A DNA stretch of 64,000 nucleotides from a virus: IMG/VR virus record IMGVR_UViG_3300027917_000038, positions 1 to 64,000 of that record; one strand, given 5' to 3'. Shown here in pieces: positions 15,589 to 25,177 of this stretch; position 1 is the stretch's first letter; each line of letters begins with the position of its first letter. The translations under genes and the position numbers were made by a program. Under the pieces are notes generated by a model, which was given only the letters and a program-made list of their open reading frames with translations, searched no databases and was not told the origin of the DNA.

Positions 15589-16583
15589 TTGATTAATTTT
15601 CTAACACCTTCATTTGGTTCTATTTTAGGTTCCCAACATAACACATTTTTTGGAAAATCAATATCTGAAATATATTTTTGTTGATCTGCTGGTCTTGGTT
15701 TATGAAAACTTAGAAGAATTGGTTTATCAAGTTCCTCTGAAAGAAAATTAATCAATTCGAGCAAAGACATTGTGAAATTTTCTCCACCTCCCATATTAAA
15801 AACAAGTGGAGTTAATGAATCATCCATCATTATATAATTATAATACGCTTCTACTAAATCAGTTACATACAATAAATCTCTCACTTGGTTACCATCACCA
15901 AAAATATTTATTGTTTTATCTTTTAATGCTGAATTTACAAAATGAGAAACCCATCCCTGATCTTCAATTCCGTGTTGATGTGTACCATAAATACATGACA
16001 TTCTAAATATAGCAACTTTCAAACCATAAGAATACGCATATTCTTGACAATACAAGTCGGCACATAATTTTGAAACCCCGTAAGGACTGTGATGAGTATG
16101 ATCAATTCTAGTGTTTTCTCCTACAATATAAAGATCAGGATGAAGATCCCAATTTCCACATTTGTTTGAATATTTTCTTAGAAAATCTCCGTATACTTTA
16201 TTTGTAGAGGCAAAAATTATTTTTGGGTCATATTTTGTTATAGTTCTTACAGCTTCTAAAATATTAAAAGTTCCTATAACATTTGTTTCAAAATCATGTT
16301 CTGGATATCTCATTGATGTAGTTACGGCTGTTTGTGCCGCAAGATGAATTATTGCTTCTGGTTTATAATGATTTATTATTGTATCCATTTGCATTGACTT
16401 ATAAACATCAGTTTTATGAAATTCTATTTTTTCTCCATACTTTTCCTGTAAAATTTTTAAGTTGTTTTCTGCTCCCTGTCTTGATAAATCATCAACTATT
16501 ATTACTTCCCATCCTTCTTTTATGAATTTTTTAGTGGTATGATAACCAATAAAACCTGCTCCACCAGTTATTAAAACTTTCAT
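15567..16583 (-). CDS. NAD-dependent sugar-nucleotide epimerase/dehydratase (extended SDR)
   Basis: 338 aa, full length for the family. GGAGFIG (7-13) binds NAD; S126/T127 with YGVSK (Y168, K172) is the catalytic triad; IVDDL at 29-33 fits the cofactor ribose site. It resembles UDP-glucose 4-epimerase and CDP-paratose epimerase-type enzymes and would make the sugar donor for the nearby glycosyltransferases. The precise substrate cannot be read from sequence. Confidence 0.88.
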   Translation of the reverse strand: MKVLITGGAGFIGYHTTKKFIKEGWEVIIVDDLSRQGAENNLKILQEKYGEKIEFHKTDVYKSMQMDTIINHYKPEAIIHLAAQTAVTTSMRYPEHDFETNVIGTFNILEAVRTITKYDPKIIFASTNKVYGDFLRKYSNKCGNWDLHPDLYIVGENTRIDHTHHSPYGVSKLCADLYCQEYAYSYGLKVAIFRMSCIYGTHQHGIEDQGWVSHFVNSALKDKTINIFGDGNQVRDLLYVTDLVEAYYNYIMMDDSLTPLVFNMGGGENFTMSLLELINFLSEELDKPILLSFHKPRPADQQKYISDIDFPKNVLCWEPKIEPNEGVRKLIKWVKEEL

Positions 16584-17134
16584 TTCTTTTTTCTCCTATT
16601 ATGTGAATGAGGAAATTTTTCTCTCAATGTTTCTTTTCCTAAAAATGGACATAATTTATTATATCCATCTCTCTTAAAAACATTCATAATTAAAATATCT
16701 TCAGGTCTATCTTTAAAATATTTTAAAACTTTATCGTGATAATCTAAAAATCCTTTCTTATAACTTCTTCTATCAAAATATTCATTTCCATATAAAGTTT
16801 CTCTTATAAAAATTTGTTGATTTGATAATTTTGGTTGTTTAGTTCTTGAAAAAAACCATTTTGCAGAACTCAACCATTCTGTTAAATCTCTTGTTGTTAA
16901 AATAAATTTTGAATTTGGATACATTTCATCTAATGCAACGTAATTAATACAAACAGGTGTATCCGTTATGGCATCATAAATTTCTACTAAATAATAAAAA
17001 TGTTTAAGATTTGGGTAGTGTATTGTTTTATATCCTAATCTTTTTAAAGCGTTAGTAAGAGAAAGTGTGCCAGTTCTTGATAAACCAATACCAAAAATTT
17101 TATTAATATCCTTCAAAATGATATTCGCCTCCAT
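16580..17134 (-). CDS. Sulfotransferase family protein
   Basis: 184 aa. FGIGLSRTGTLSLTNAL (14-30) is the PAPS 5'-phosphosulfate loop of the Sulfotransfer_4 type and ILTTRDLTEWLSSAKWFF the 3'-phosphate site. It would sulfate a glycan or lipid head group. It differs from the sulfotransferase at 2145, so the virus carries two. The start overlaps the glycosyltransferase upstream by 32 nt. Confidence 0.85.
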   Translation of the reverse strand: MEANIILKDINKIFGIGLSRTGTLSLTNALKRLGYKTIHYPNLKHFYYLVEIYDAITDTPVCINYVALDEMYPNSKFILTTRDLTEWLSSAKWFFSRTKQPKLSNQQIFIRETLYGNEYFDRRSYKKGFLDYHDKVLKYFKDRPEDILIMNVFKRDGYNKLCPFLGKETLREKFPHSHNRRKKK

Positions 17135-18173
17135 TTAATATTATTTCGGTTGCTTCGTTCAATCTTTTAGAAAATAATTTTGGGTTTGCTACTTTTGCGG
17201 CTCTTTCTTGGTATTTTTTTACAAGATTAATATCCCATTTTTCTATTTTATCTAAGCAAAATTCAAAAGCATCTTTCATTTTATAATTAGATGTGTCTAT
17301 TATCATATCAGGAAACAATTGATACATTGCTCCATAACAATGAGGGCCAATACAAACACATCCATTGAAAAGAGCCTCGTAAATAACTCTTCCATAAGTC
17401 CAACGAAAACACAAATCAACCATAATTTTTGATTTCTTAGCAAGATTGTGAAATTTTTTCTGTCCTTCTGGATTCTTATTATTCAATGTAGTTTTATAAG
17501 GAAGTTTATCGTGATACATTTGTGCTATTGGGCTTTTTAAAAGAATTGCGTGAACATTATATCCTTGTTTATGTAATTTTCTTCCAATTTCTAATGTTTT
17601 AGTATAATTATAATAAAGCCTATTATCCATCATTAAGAGAAAATCAATAGATTTATTCTCATTAATAGGCTCTTCATATTTCTTATCATAAAGAGTAAGA
17701 GGAACTTTATTTGTGTGTCCCCAAAACATATTATAATCCATTGGTAATTCCCAAAGGAAATTTTTACAATTATCGTACATCATTCTATAATGAGCAAATA
17801 AAGGTCTTGCTGGATTATGATCATAATGTGTCATATCAGTTGCGCCAGTTCCACATGCAAATTTTAACCAGCAAATTCTGGCATTTGCCAATACTTTTCT
17901 ATAATAGTGCTTATATTCATTAACAGAACGATCTGCCATGTGAAAAATTACATTTTTTTCCTTCCAGAAATCCATGTTCTTTCTTCTTGCTTGGTCGAAA
18001 GTAATTCTATCAGAGGGAACAGATTCTGGAAATATATTCGAAGGAAAAAATGTATCAGGAACAGCACCTTTTATAAAAGTAACTGTTATCCAATCTTTGT
18101 TATATTCTTGTTTTTTTCTTTTTTGTTTATTAGAAGGTCGCTGTTGACGCTTCTTTTTGGGCGGCACAACCAA
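17103..18173 (-). CDS. Glycosyltransferase-like protein with basic N-terminus
   Basis: 356 aa from TTG 18173, preceded by GGAG six bases upstream. Residues 5-22 are nearly all Lys, Arg and Gln. The rest looks GT-B-like: a second domain with MVDLCFRWTYGRVIYEALF then GCVCIGPHCYGAMYQLFP, comparable to the E-x-loop of GT4 enzymes. Likely part of the surface-glycan cassette. The basic tail might anchor it to nucleic acid or membrane phosphates. Confidence 0.6.
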   Translation of the reverse strand: MVVPPKKKRQQRPSNKQKRKKQEYNKDWITVTFIKGAVPDTFFPSNIFPESVPSDRITFDQARRKNMDFWKEKNVIFHMADRSVNEYKHYYRKVLANARICWLKFACGTGATDMTHYDHNPARPLFAHYRMMYDNCKNFLWELPMDYNMFWGHTNKVPLTLYDKKYEEPINENKSIDFLLMMDNRLYYNYTKTLEIGRKLHKQGYNVHAILLKSPIAQMYHDKLPYKTTLNNKNPEGQKKFHNLAKKSKIMVDLCFRWTYGRVIYEALFNGCVCIGPHCYGAMYQLFPDMIIDTSNYKMKDAFEFCLDKIEKWDINLVKKYQERAAKVANPKLFSKRLNEATEIILNGGEYHFEGY

Positions 18174-18174
18174 A

Positions 18175-18552
18175 TCAATCTCCGTTTAAGATATGACTGT
18201 CATTATTTATCTTTTTATTTATTGCTGCTTTTACAGAATCCCTTAATTCTTGATTTTCTCTAATGACATCAACAATTAATTTAGTTTCCGGCATGTTGTA
18301 TCCGTTTCCATTTGTTGCCTTTCCAAAAATACTAAATACAATAACGTTTGTCACAACTTGAATGGCAAATAAAATCATTACTATTGTCATTCCAAGTGAG
18401 TTTCCCATTGAGTAAGCCGCTTCCATACAAAATCCTAAAACTGCACCAATAATCATGTTAATTCCTGTTCCACACGCTATTGATATTTTCTTATAGTTTG
18501 TTTTTATATTATCTGCCCAAAATTTCATAAACAATTCTCTTATTTTACCCAT
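18175..18552 (-). CDS. Small membrane protein, holin-like
   Basis: 125 aa with two hydrophobic segments, about residues 26-46 and 53-75, a charged N-terminus and a polar C-terminal tail. Its place just after the tail-spike gene, at the end of the structural genes, is typical for holins, but no endolysin is visible nearby and archaeal lysis systems vary. Confidence 0.55.
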   Translation of the reverse strand: MGKIRELFMKFWADNIKTNYKKISIACGTGINMIIGAVLGFCMEAAYSMGNSLGMTIVMILFAIQVVTNVIVFSIFGKATNGNGYNMPETKLIVDVIRENQELRDSVKAAINKKINNDSHILNGD

Positions 18553-18564
18553 TTTTTAAATCAC

Positions 18565-19761
18565 CTATGCTATATTATTAAGACCTGTGTCGAATGTATT
18601 AGTTCCACTATCATTATAATTATACAAATTACCCAAACAAGTATTTATACCAACAGTATTATTATTACAATTACTATTCTCTATGCTAATTCCGTATGAA
18701 TAATTATAATTAAAACAGCCGTTTCCACAAATTGTGTTGTAACTACAATTATCCCATAAGACTATTCCGAATCCTGTACAAAGATAACAATTATTATTAT
18801 TAATAATATTATAATCAGAATCCTCTAAATATATTCCGTAAGAAGCAATAGAGCAAATGTTTCCAGATACAACACAATAAGAACAATTATATAAACGAAT
18901 ATTATCATAAGAAACTTTACCCAATACAATATTCTCACTGATAATAAATTTAGTATTTCCATATAGAAAAATACAATTGTTCGATTCATATATAGTATTG
19001 CCTTTAATAATAACATTATCAACACCATTATCAGAAATTATACTGTATGTATCGTTAGATAATATATAATTGTTCATAATAATATGATTGTCGTCTTTTA
19101 TATGTATTCCGGAATTACAACCTTCTATATGGCAATTAATTAATTCACAGTTTTTACTATTTAATTCTATTCCAACTCCATGACTTCCGTCTCCAACAAT
19201 AGTAACGTTATCAATTTTAACTTTATTGTCAGAAGTCTCATTAACATTAATTATTTCTTCAAGTGTATTAGTTAGTGATGTAGCATCTATTTTAAAATTT
19301 CTTAACACACAACCTGTAGTGTTTGCTATGGAAAAAGTTGACCTATTTCCATTACAATCAAAAATAGTTCCATTTCCTGATCCTTCTATTATATAACTTC
19401 CACCTTGATCAACACTAATAGTGTTTGTCAAAGTAAATGTGCCAGATTTTAGAATAATAATTCCTGCGCCTGCACCTATAGTATCAATAGCTGTTTGTAA
19501 TTCTGCTGGAGTAGAAACTAACCAAACATCCTCATCAATAGATTTTAAATTGTTTATACTATTAGAATTTAAATCTAAATCCAAGTCCATAGAACCATAA
19601 TGTAAATGATCTTTAACCCAATTTCTAATAGCTTTTTGAAGACCTGGACTTCCGTCTCCAACATTATCAACATTTTGAAGTAATCTTGGGTCGAATCTAC
19701 CAGGAAATCTTGTACCAACAAAACTTTCAAAATCTCTTTCATACTGATCTGTCGTCATCAA
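18565..19761 (-). CDS. Tail spike with right-handed beta-helix
   Basis: 398 aa. The N-terminal 60 residues look like a virion attachment domain; residues about 75-390 are short repeats rich in Asn, Ile and Cys (patterns like NNTV, NCYLC, GNTIYESNN) typical of pectate-lyase/NosD-type parallel beta-helices. Such spikes bind or cut host surface glycans. Adjacent to a glycan-enzyme cassette and downstream of the baseplate genes. Confidence 0.8.
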   Translation of the reverse strand: MMTTDQYERDFESFVGTRFPGRFDPRLLQNVDNVGDGSPGLQKAIRNWVKDHLHYGSMDLDLDLNSNSINNLKSIDEDVWLVSTPAELQTAIDTIGAGAGIIILKSGTFTLTNTISVDQGGSYIIEGSGNGTIFDCNGNRSTFSIANTTGCVLRNFKIDATSLTNTLEEIINVNETSDNKVKIDNVTIVGDGSHGVGIELNSKNCELINCHIEGCNSGIHIKDDNHIIMNNYILSNDTYSIISDNGVDNVIIKGNTIYESNNCIFLYGNTKFIISENIVLGKVSYDNIRLYNCSYCVVSGNICSIASYGIYLEDSDYNIINNNNCYLCTGFGIVLWDNCSYNTICGNGCFNYNYSYGISIENSNCNNNTVGINTCLGNLYNYNDSGTNTFDTGLNNIA

Positions 19762-19984
19762 TATCTCCTTTTATTTTATCTTTTATCAATTTCTCCATTT
19801 CTTCTAAATATTTCCTTATTTCATTATTTTTACTTTTTTCGTTTTCGATTTCTTTTCTTAAATCTTTCATGTGTTTATGTGCCAAATATCCTTTATATGC
19901 TCTTTCCGCTTTTGCTTTTGAATCATAGATACATTTTCCGCTTCCAATTCTATACTTACCATTAGGACATTTATGAACAGGCAT
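19739..19984 (-). CDS. Small virion-associated protein with GKYRIG/GKC motif
   Basis: 81 aa. The N-terminus, MPVHKCPNGKYRIGSGKC then SKAKAERAYKGYLAHK, is a motif often seen in short phage proteins or as a tail on head-morphogenesis proteins; the C-terminal half is a charged coiled coil. Function unknown; start at the TAATG junction with the gene before. Confidence 0.6.
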   Translation of the reverse strand: MPVHKCPNGKYRIGSGKCIYDSKAKAERAYKGYLAHKHMKDLRKEIENEKSKNNEIRKYLEEMEKLIKDKIKGDIDDDRSV

Positions 19985-20094
19985 TATCTTCTTCTCCGTC
20001 TATTTCTATTTCTTGGAGGATTACACCCTCCCCTACCTCTATTAAGTCGTCTTCCACGACCGCTTCCATCTCTTTTAGGTCTACTTCTTACCAT
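19984..20094 (-). CDS. 36-aa Arg/Gly-rich protein
   Basis: Lies exactly between two genes: ATG just after the preceding stop and TAA overlapping the next ATG by one base. The peptide is more than a third Arg, with a RDGSGRGRR...GRGGC pattern similar to short phage proteins of the RDGTGP..GRG..C kind. A nucleic acid- or virion-binding role is plausible. Confidence 0.55.
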   Translation of the reverse strand: MVRSRPKRDGSGRGRRLNRGRGGCNPPRNRNRRRRR

Positions 20095-20095
20095 T

Positions 20096-20734
20096 TTATA
20101 TCTCACCAAATTTCCATCTAATTTCTATATCATCATTAGCAATAAGAGGATCATCTGTATAGACACCAGTCACACCACAAACTCCACTTCCCCATAATGA
20201 CGATCTACATAACATAGCACTGGGTTTTTCTGTTTCTATAAGTGATGGATCTGCTGTTGGGCCAGTTGATTTTAAAAACAACCCAAATTCTCTTATTTCT
20301 GTTCCACTTGGAATATCAGCAGGAACATTAAATCTTCCGATAAATTCAACAGTTTGATCAACACGTCTTGCTGTTAACACAACTCTACTTCCAACTTCAT
20401 TTGATAAATTAGAATCTTCTGGACTAACTAAAATAGTAGAACCAATTGGATAATTACAAATTTGACCAGAGGGAATTCCTTGAGTTCCTACTGCTCTTTC
20501 GCTTGATGAGTTATTAAACATACAAGTTCCAGCTCCTCCATATCGCTTAAATGTTAATAAACCAACCGCTCCACTCCCAGCTGCACCTAAATTATGCCAA
20601 GATTTTATTCCAGCAAAACCATCTAATATATATTCCTTTCCATCATCTACTAAGAGATTTGGATGTTTTCTGTGTTCATATCTTTCTCCATTTTTTTTTA
20701 TCTTATTACTAGTTACCAATCCTTTAAATTTCAT
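20096..20734 (-). CDS. Tail fibre or baseplate-distal protein
   Basis: 212 aa from ATG 20734, with GGAG about nine bases upstream. Gly- and Ser-rich, beta-rich, ending in IEIRWKFGEI. Position after the gpI-like baseplate protein suggests a fibre or collar component. No catalytic motif. Confidence 0.6.
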   Translation of the reverse strand: MKFKGLVTSNKIKKNGERYEHRKHPNLLVDDGKEYILDGFAGIKSWHNLGAAGSGAVGLLTFKRYGGAGTCMFNNSSSERAVGTQGIPSGQICNYPIGSTILVSPEDSNLSNEVGSRVVLTARRVDQTVEFIGRFNVPADIPSGTEIREFGLFLKSTGPTADPSLIETEKPSAMLCRSSLWGSGVCGVTGVYTDDPLIANDDIEIRWKFGEI

Positions 20735-20735
20735 T

Positions 20736-22583
20736 TTAACATACTCCACTTACATTAATATTAAAAAATTTGTCATTTCTAAAATAACTTTCATATAAAT
20801 CCGCTACACCACTCAAACAATCTAAATGGTTTGGCCCCCATCCCCAAGGATATAATCTTTGCCAATTTCCATTTGGAGAATAACCACCAACCCAATCAGC
20901 ACCAAAATTATCAACAAAACTAAAACCAACACCACTTGATTTTATTCTTACAGGTCTGTTTGAAGGTAAACTATTAAGAAACTGTATTCCAGTTTCAACT
21001 GATTCTAAATTTATTCTTATATCATCTACATATCCCAATTGTCCACCTAAATATTGATCAGCTACAAATGACATTTGTAAATGATAATCATTATTGAACA
21101 TAGCAGGTCTTATTAAATTGTTATTATGATCATAAAAACCACTTCCTCTAAAGTCTACATAAAATGACCATAAATCTACACCTGTTAAATATGCTCCTAT
21201 TCTTAAATTTGTTTGTGATGGATGAATCCATATATCTATTGTTCCTGTTGGCTGACTTATTGCATATCCAGTTTTTGTTTCTATGTGAGAACTATCGGTA
21301 AGTTTACACCAATGTCTTCCAATATCATTAACATTTTGAAGACTTACTGAACCACTTGTGTTCCATTTAGATAAATCATCTTCAAAATCATCAACACATT
21401 CACACCATCCATTCCAATATCTATATCTACTAAACCAATTATCATAATAACCACTTGTAGAACTTTCTAATATTTTCCTTTCCATTAAATGACCTTTTTG
21501 ATGATAAACACATCCACATGAAAGATCATCTAAGTTTCCAAAAAATTCAAATGAATAAAATCCAATAAAAACATTTACTCCTGCTGGAGTTACAGAACGT
21601 GCTATGAATTTTGCCAAATCAATATCCCCAGAATCAAAAGGAGAACCTAAACTTCCCTCGATGGGAATACTTATATCCCAATGAGGCATTGAAAAATGGT
21701 ATCTTTCTGTTATTATTATTTCTCCTTCCGACACATTATAAAAATGTGCAAACAATCTCTTAATTTCTGATACTGTTGGCGTTACCCACCATTTTTGAGT
21801 CCATGCTTGGTTTATAAATTTCCAAACTTTATTCCATTGCGCATCTGATAATGGATATGAACTAAATTTTTCTCTTGAAATCCCTACATCATATCCTTTT
21901 GCAATTGCTATTCCTCTTGAAGCATTTTCTCCAGAATATTTATAACCTTTGCATTGTGGACATTGAATTCCATTTAATAATCCGGTTCCCTTGCATGTAT
22001 TACATTCAGTTGGAGAAATCCATATAGAATTTACTATTTGTTTAATCATATTATGTATTCTATACATCCCCAAATAATATAAAACTTTACTTCCTTCACT
22101 TGCTAATGCATAAAATGAAACCTTTCCACCGGCAGTTGTTAATGGTAAGTTTGATGTTATATTTGTTATTTCAAATATTTTATTCCCTAATGATGCCACT
22201 AAGAAAGTTGCATTTGGTCTTGTAAATCTTGGTATTTCTAATGTTCCATTTGATGTTGTTGTGCTAGTTTTATATTGTTTTTTAATAATTGTTTTTCCCA
22301 ATTGATTAAATTCTATATCTTGATCATATTCAGCAACATTTCCAATAATTGTCAATGTTAAATTCTTTTCTCTTATTTTTTCATCAACAATTGCTATGAC
22401 TGGACATGGTACTGCTATATCAATAGTATCTTTAACATAAGAAACAGATTCTTTTTTAACAAATCCATTAACTCTATCCCATTCGGCTAATTTAACTAAA
22501 CTGTGACCACTATACGGCGTTTGTTCAATACTTTGTTTAAATGCCGTATTTAAATAAACATCAATCTGGTCTCTTATATCCAT
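20736..22583 (-). CDS. Baseplate/fibre protein with DnaJ-type zinc finger and lectin-like domain
   Basis: 615 aa. Directly after the J-like gene with a one-base overlap, the place of the gpI-type baseplate protein. In the middle (about 193-216) sits CNTCKGTG...CPQCKGY, a DnaJ-like zinc site. Around residues 400-500 the sequence (DFEDDLSKWNTSG, then IDIWIHPSQTN) resembles concanavalin/LamG-type sandwich domains, suggesting receptor binding. A large composite protein joining baseplate and fibre functions. Confidence 0.7.
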   Translation of the reverse strand: MDIRDQIDVYLNTAFKQSIEQTPYSGHSLVKLAEWDRVNGFVKKESVSYVKDTIDIAVPCPVIAIVDEKIREKNLTLTIIGNVAEYDQDIEFNQLGKTIIKKQYKTSTTTSNGTLEIPRFTRPNATFLVASLGNKIFEITNITSNLPLTTAGGKVSFYALASEGSKVLYYLGMYRIHNMIKQIVNSIWISPTECNTCKGTGLLNGIQCPQCKGYKYSGENASRGIAIAKGYDVGISREKFSSYPLSDAQWNKVWKFINQAWTQKWWVTPTVSEIKRLFAHFYNVSEGEIIITERYHFSMPHWDISIPIEGSLGSPFDSGDIDLAKFIARSVTPAGVNVFIGFYSFEFFGNLDDLSCGCVYHQKGHLMERKILESSTSGYYDNWFSRYRYWNGWCECVDDFEDDLSKWNTSGSVSLQNVNDIGRHWCKLTDSSHIETKTGYAISQPTGTIDIWIHPSQTNLRIGAYLTGVDLWSFYVDFRGSGFYDHNNNLIRPAMFNNDYHLQMSFVADQYLGGQLGYVDDIRINLESVETGIQFLNSLPSNRPVRIKSSGVGFSFVDNFGADWVGGYSPNGNWQRLYPWGWGPNHLDCLSGVADLYESYFRNDKFFNINVSGVC

Positions 22584-24418
22584 TAACCTACTCCTCTTTG
22601 TAGATTTCTTGTTCCTAAATCTGCTATCTCATTATCAGCAAGAACTATATCTTCCTTAGCCCAATCAGCCACGTCAAATCTTTTTATATACAATTCTTTT
22701 TGATTAATAACTTGAGGATGTTTCATAATTTGATGTTCTATTTCAGCATAAATAACATCGTCTCCAGTTTTAAGAGATTCTAAGTAAGTTTCAATATTTG
22801 TAATAACATCTTCTCTTACTGTAGCAAAATCTGCCAATTCATTTATATAAATTATTCCTCTTATATCTATATTAATTTCTGTTGCCTCTAATATTTGATA
22901 TTGAATTCCTATTGGGCTATAACCTTGTCCATCAACATAATCTAATAATCCATCTAATTCAGTTTTAAGGTTTTCAAATCCAAATCCATCGTCTGGTGCC
23001 AATATAGTCGTATAACCAGCTCCATTATACCAAGTTTTAAACATTAAATCTACACCAGTCCCTTGACTTGTTTCAACACCAGAAACCCATTTATATAAAT
23101 CATATCTAGGACTTGTTCCATATCCTTCTACACCTGTTTGAATTTCCCAATAATTTGCAGAAAAATCAATTCCAGTAATCCCATCATCAGAAGGATGAAG
23201 CCAAAAATCTAATCTATAAGTTTTTGTTTTATCCAAACTATTATATTTAAGATCAATATTAATATCTTGAAATCCTGTTAACCCAGGTCTTAAATCCTCT
23301 TCTCTAAATGTCCCAGTGTCTAAATAAACACCTGTTTCTGCTGTTGATAATCTTATTCCCATTTTAATTGGAGGAGGACTATTTATAGCTCTTCCTTTTA
23401 ATGTAACCCTACCTAATGATAAAACTAAATTACCAGGAACAAATGATTGTGAATATTCAATTGGATACTGATCGAATCTTATTGGAGTTCCAATTGTTGG
23501 ACTATCCCAATTAGCAATTGATGTTTGGTCAACTCCTTTATCTTGATAAACCTTTACTGCTCTAACACCATTAATTCCATTCGCAATATCTCTAACTCTT
23601 CCTAATGTAAAATTTCTTCTTTGTGCTAATAATAATCTTTCTCTATATTTATCATGTGATTCTTTATCTTGACCACCAGAAACCCCATTAGAATTTGTAA
23701 CAGTTAAAAAAGGATAAGTAACAGAAGTTGTAATTTCACCAACTTTTGCGTTACTAATTACACCAGATTCAACAGATGTTACTTCTATTCTTCTAGTTAC
23801 TGTTCCATTAACTTCAGTATAATAATTTTCATTTTCCACTATATAACCAGAACTAGCAGCTAACCAATGAAGATTGTTCTTATAAGTTTGATCAAATTCA
23901 TATACAGAAGAAGGTATTGGATTTAAATTTTCATCTAATACTTGAACAACTGAATCAGCATATAAATAATCACTTGGAAAATAATCATAAGATTCTCCAG
24001 TTTTTAATTTAGTCATACTTATCCTATATTCTATAGGCGTATTGGCATCACTTAAATAACTATTAAGAGAGCTCTTGAATTCTGCACCAGCATTTATTAT
24101 TATATCTGCTCCGTTTACTGTTGCCGAAGCATCTACATATCCTTGCGCACGAGTTGCTCCTCTTCGTGGAAGTCCTGCCTCTATACCATGTTTATCTAAC
24201 CATTCTCCAACAGCATTATAAATAGACATTTGTTCAGAACAAGTCTCTAATAAAGTTTCATAGTAATATTCATCAAGCGCATGAATTTTCATCATTTGCC
24301 ATATAAATGAACTTGGACTAAAATTCACTACATCAAGTAAATTTTTTGCTTTTTCTTCAAAATCTTCTATTATTTCTATCGCACTTCTTGGTGTGAATCC
24401 GTCATCATCAAAGGGCAT
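22583..24418 (-). CDS. Baseplate J-like protein
   Basis: 611 aa. N-terminal helical region (EDFEEKAKNLLDVVN), the typical EWLDKHGIEAGLPRR segment, a central beta domain, then GGQDKESHDKYRERLLLAQR and a strand-rich C-terminus: the layout of phage gpJ/gp47 wedge proteins. It forms the baseplate wedge with the gp25-like protein next to it, overlapping by 11 nt. Diagnostic of a contractile-tailed virus. Confidence 0.88.
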   Translation of the reverse strand: MPFDDDGFTPRSAIEIIEDFEEKAKNLLDVVNFSPSSFIWQMMKIHALDEYYYETLLETCSEQMSIYNAVGEWLDKHGIEAGLPRRGATRAQGYVDASATVNGADIIINAGAEFKSSLNSYLSDANTPIEYRISMTKLKTGESYDYFPSDYLYADSVVQVLDENLNPIPSSVYEFDQTYKNNLHWLAASSGYIVENENYYTEVNGTVTRRIEVTSVESGVISNAKVGEITTSVTYPFLTVTNSNGVSGGQDKESHDKYRERLLLAQRRNFTLGRVRDIANGINGVRAVKVYQDKGVDQTSIANWDSPTIGTPIRFDQYPIEYSQSFVPGNLVLSLGRVTLKGRAINSPPPIKMGIRLSTAETGVYLDTGTFREEDLRPGLTGFQDINIDLKYNSLDKTKTYRLDFWLHPSDDGITGIDFSANYWEIQTGVEGYGTSPRYDLYKWVSGVETSQGTGVDLMFKTWYNGAGYTTILAPDDGFGFENLKTELDGLLDYVDGQGYSPIGIQYQILEATEINIDIRGIIYINELADFATVREDVITNIETYLESLKTGDDVIYAEIEHQIMKHPQVINQKELYIKRFDVADWAKEDIVLADNEIADLGTRNLQRGVG

Positions 24419-24797
24419 TTAATGTCTCACCTATTGTTATTTCTGATGCTACTATTGTTCCTAATCTACTTTTTACAGAAAATTTTGCTCTCATTTGTTG
24501 ACCATCTCTCGTAGCCTTTACATAGTCAATTGAAAATAATAATCTTTCCTTTGCTGGATCTAACGCATCAGCTAGTAATGATTCTATTACTTCTGGAGGA
24601 GAACCAGTAGAATTCATTCTAATTGCCTCTTCTAAATCAAAACCATAATATAAATTCCAGATTTCAGAGCCAACTTGACATTGTAAGAGATTTGTAATCA
24701 ATTGATAAAATGCGTAATCATCCGCAACTTGTACAAAATCTCCATCTTCCCCAATTATTGGGTCTCCTGTTCGCAAATCCAGTAAAATTCCAGGCAT
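24408..24797 (-). CDS. gp25/GpW-like baseplate wedge protein
   Basis: 129 aa, normal length for the family. The core (DYAFYQLITNLLQCQVGSEI, then YYGFDLEEAI) matches gp25/GPW lysozyme-like baseplate proteins that start sheath assembly. It is encoded immediately before the J-like gene, as in most contractile phages. It has its own upstream AT-rich promoter-like region. Confidence 0.85.
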   Translation of the reverse strand: MPGILLDLRTGDPIIGEDGDFVQVADDYAFYQLITNLLQCQVGSEIWNLYYGFDLEEAIRMNSTGSPPEVIESLLADALDPAKERLLFSIDYVKATRDGQQMRAKFSVKSRLGTIVASEITIGETLNAL

Positions 24798-24831
24798 TTT
24801 TAAACACTCTTATATTTTTAATATTTTAATA

Positions 24832-24846
24832 ATTTTTAAATATGAT
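24832..24846 (-). promoter_or_regulatory. Promoter-like element before the baseplate genes
   Basis: On the minus strand the sequence reads ATCATATTTAAAAAT in the 62-bp gap before the gp25-like start (24797). The TATA-like core lies about 40 nt upstream. Nearly the same sequence precedes the terminase and protease genes, suggesting shared late promoters. Confidence 0.45.
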
Positions 24847-24859
24847 ACAATTAATTTTT

Positions 24860-25177
24860 TTATGAACTTTTTAATTTTGTTTGGGTTGGTGTAATAACGA
24901 CCGTGTTACCGTATGTACCAGTTGCGTTATCACCAGCCCTTAATACATTTGTACTATTATCTTTTAATTTTGTTGTTCCAGGTGTAACTGTAACCACATC
25001 TGTTGTTCCAGAAGGCGGTGTTGGGCCAGCTGATGTAAAAGTAACAACAACTTTAGTTATAACCTTTGTTCCATTAACAGAAACTTTAATCCCTGGAGTA
25101 TATACAGTACTAGTAACACTAAAAGGCGGTACTGGTGTGGACACTGCGTCTCCTACTAATCCTACGGCCAAACTCAC
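24860..25177 (-). CDS. PAAR-like spike-tip protein
   Basis: 105 aa, all beta, with GLVGDAV at the N-terminus, KVSVNGTKVI in the middle and NVLRAGDNATG near the end, the repeated Gly-Asp turns of PAAR-type tip proteins. It directly follows the hub/spike gene (4-nt overlap), the normal place for the cone that sharpens the central spike. The metal-binding His/Cys are not evident, so call it PAAR-like. Confidence 0.55.
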   Translation of the reverse strand: MSLAVGLVGDAVSTPVPPFSVTSTVYTPGIKVSVNGTKVITKVVVTFTSAGPTPPSGTTDVVTVTPGTTKLKDNSTNVLRAGDNATGTYGNTVVITPTQTKLKSS

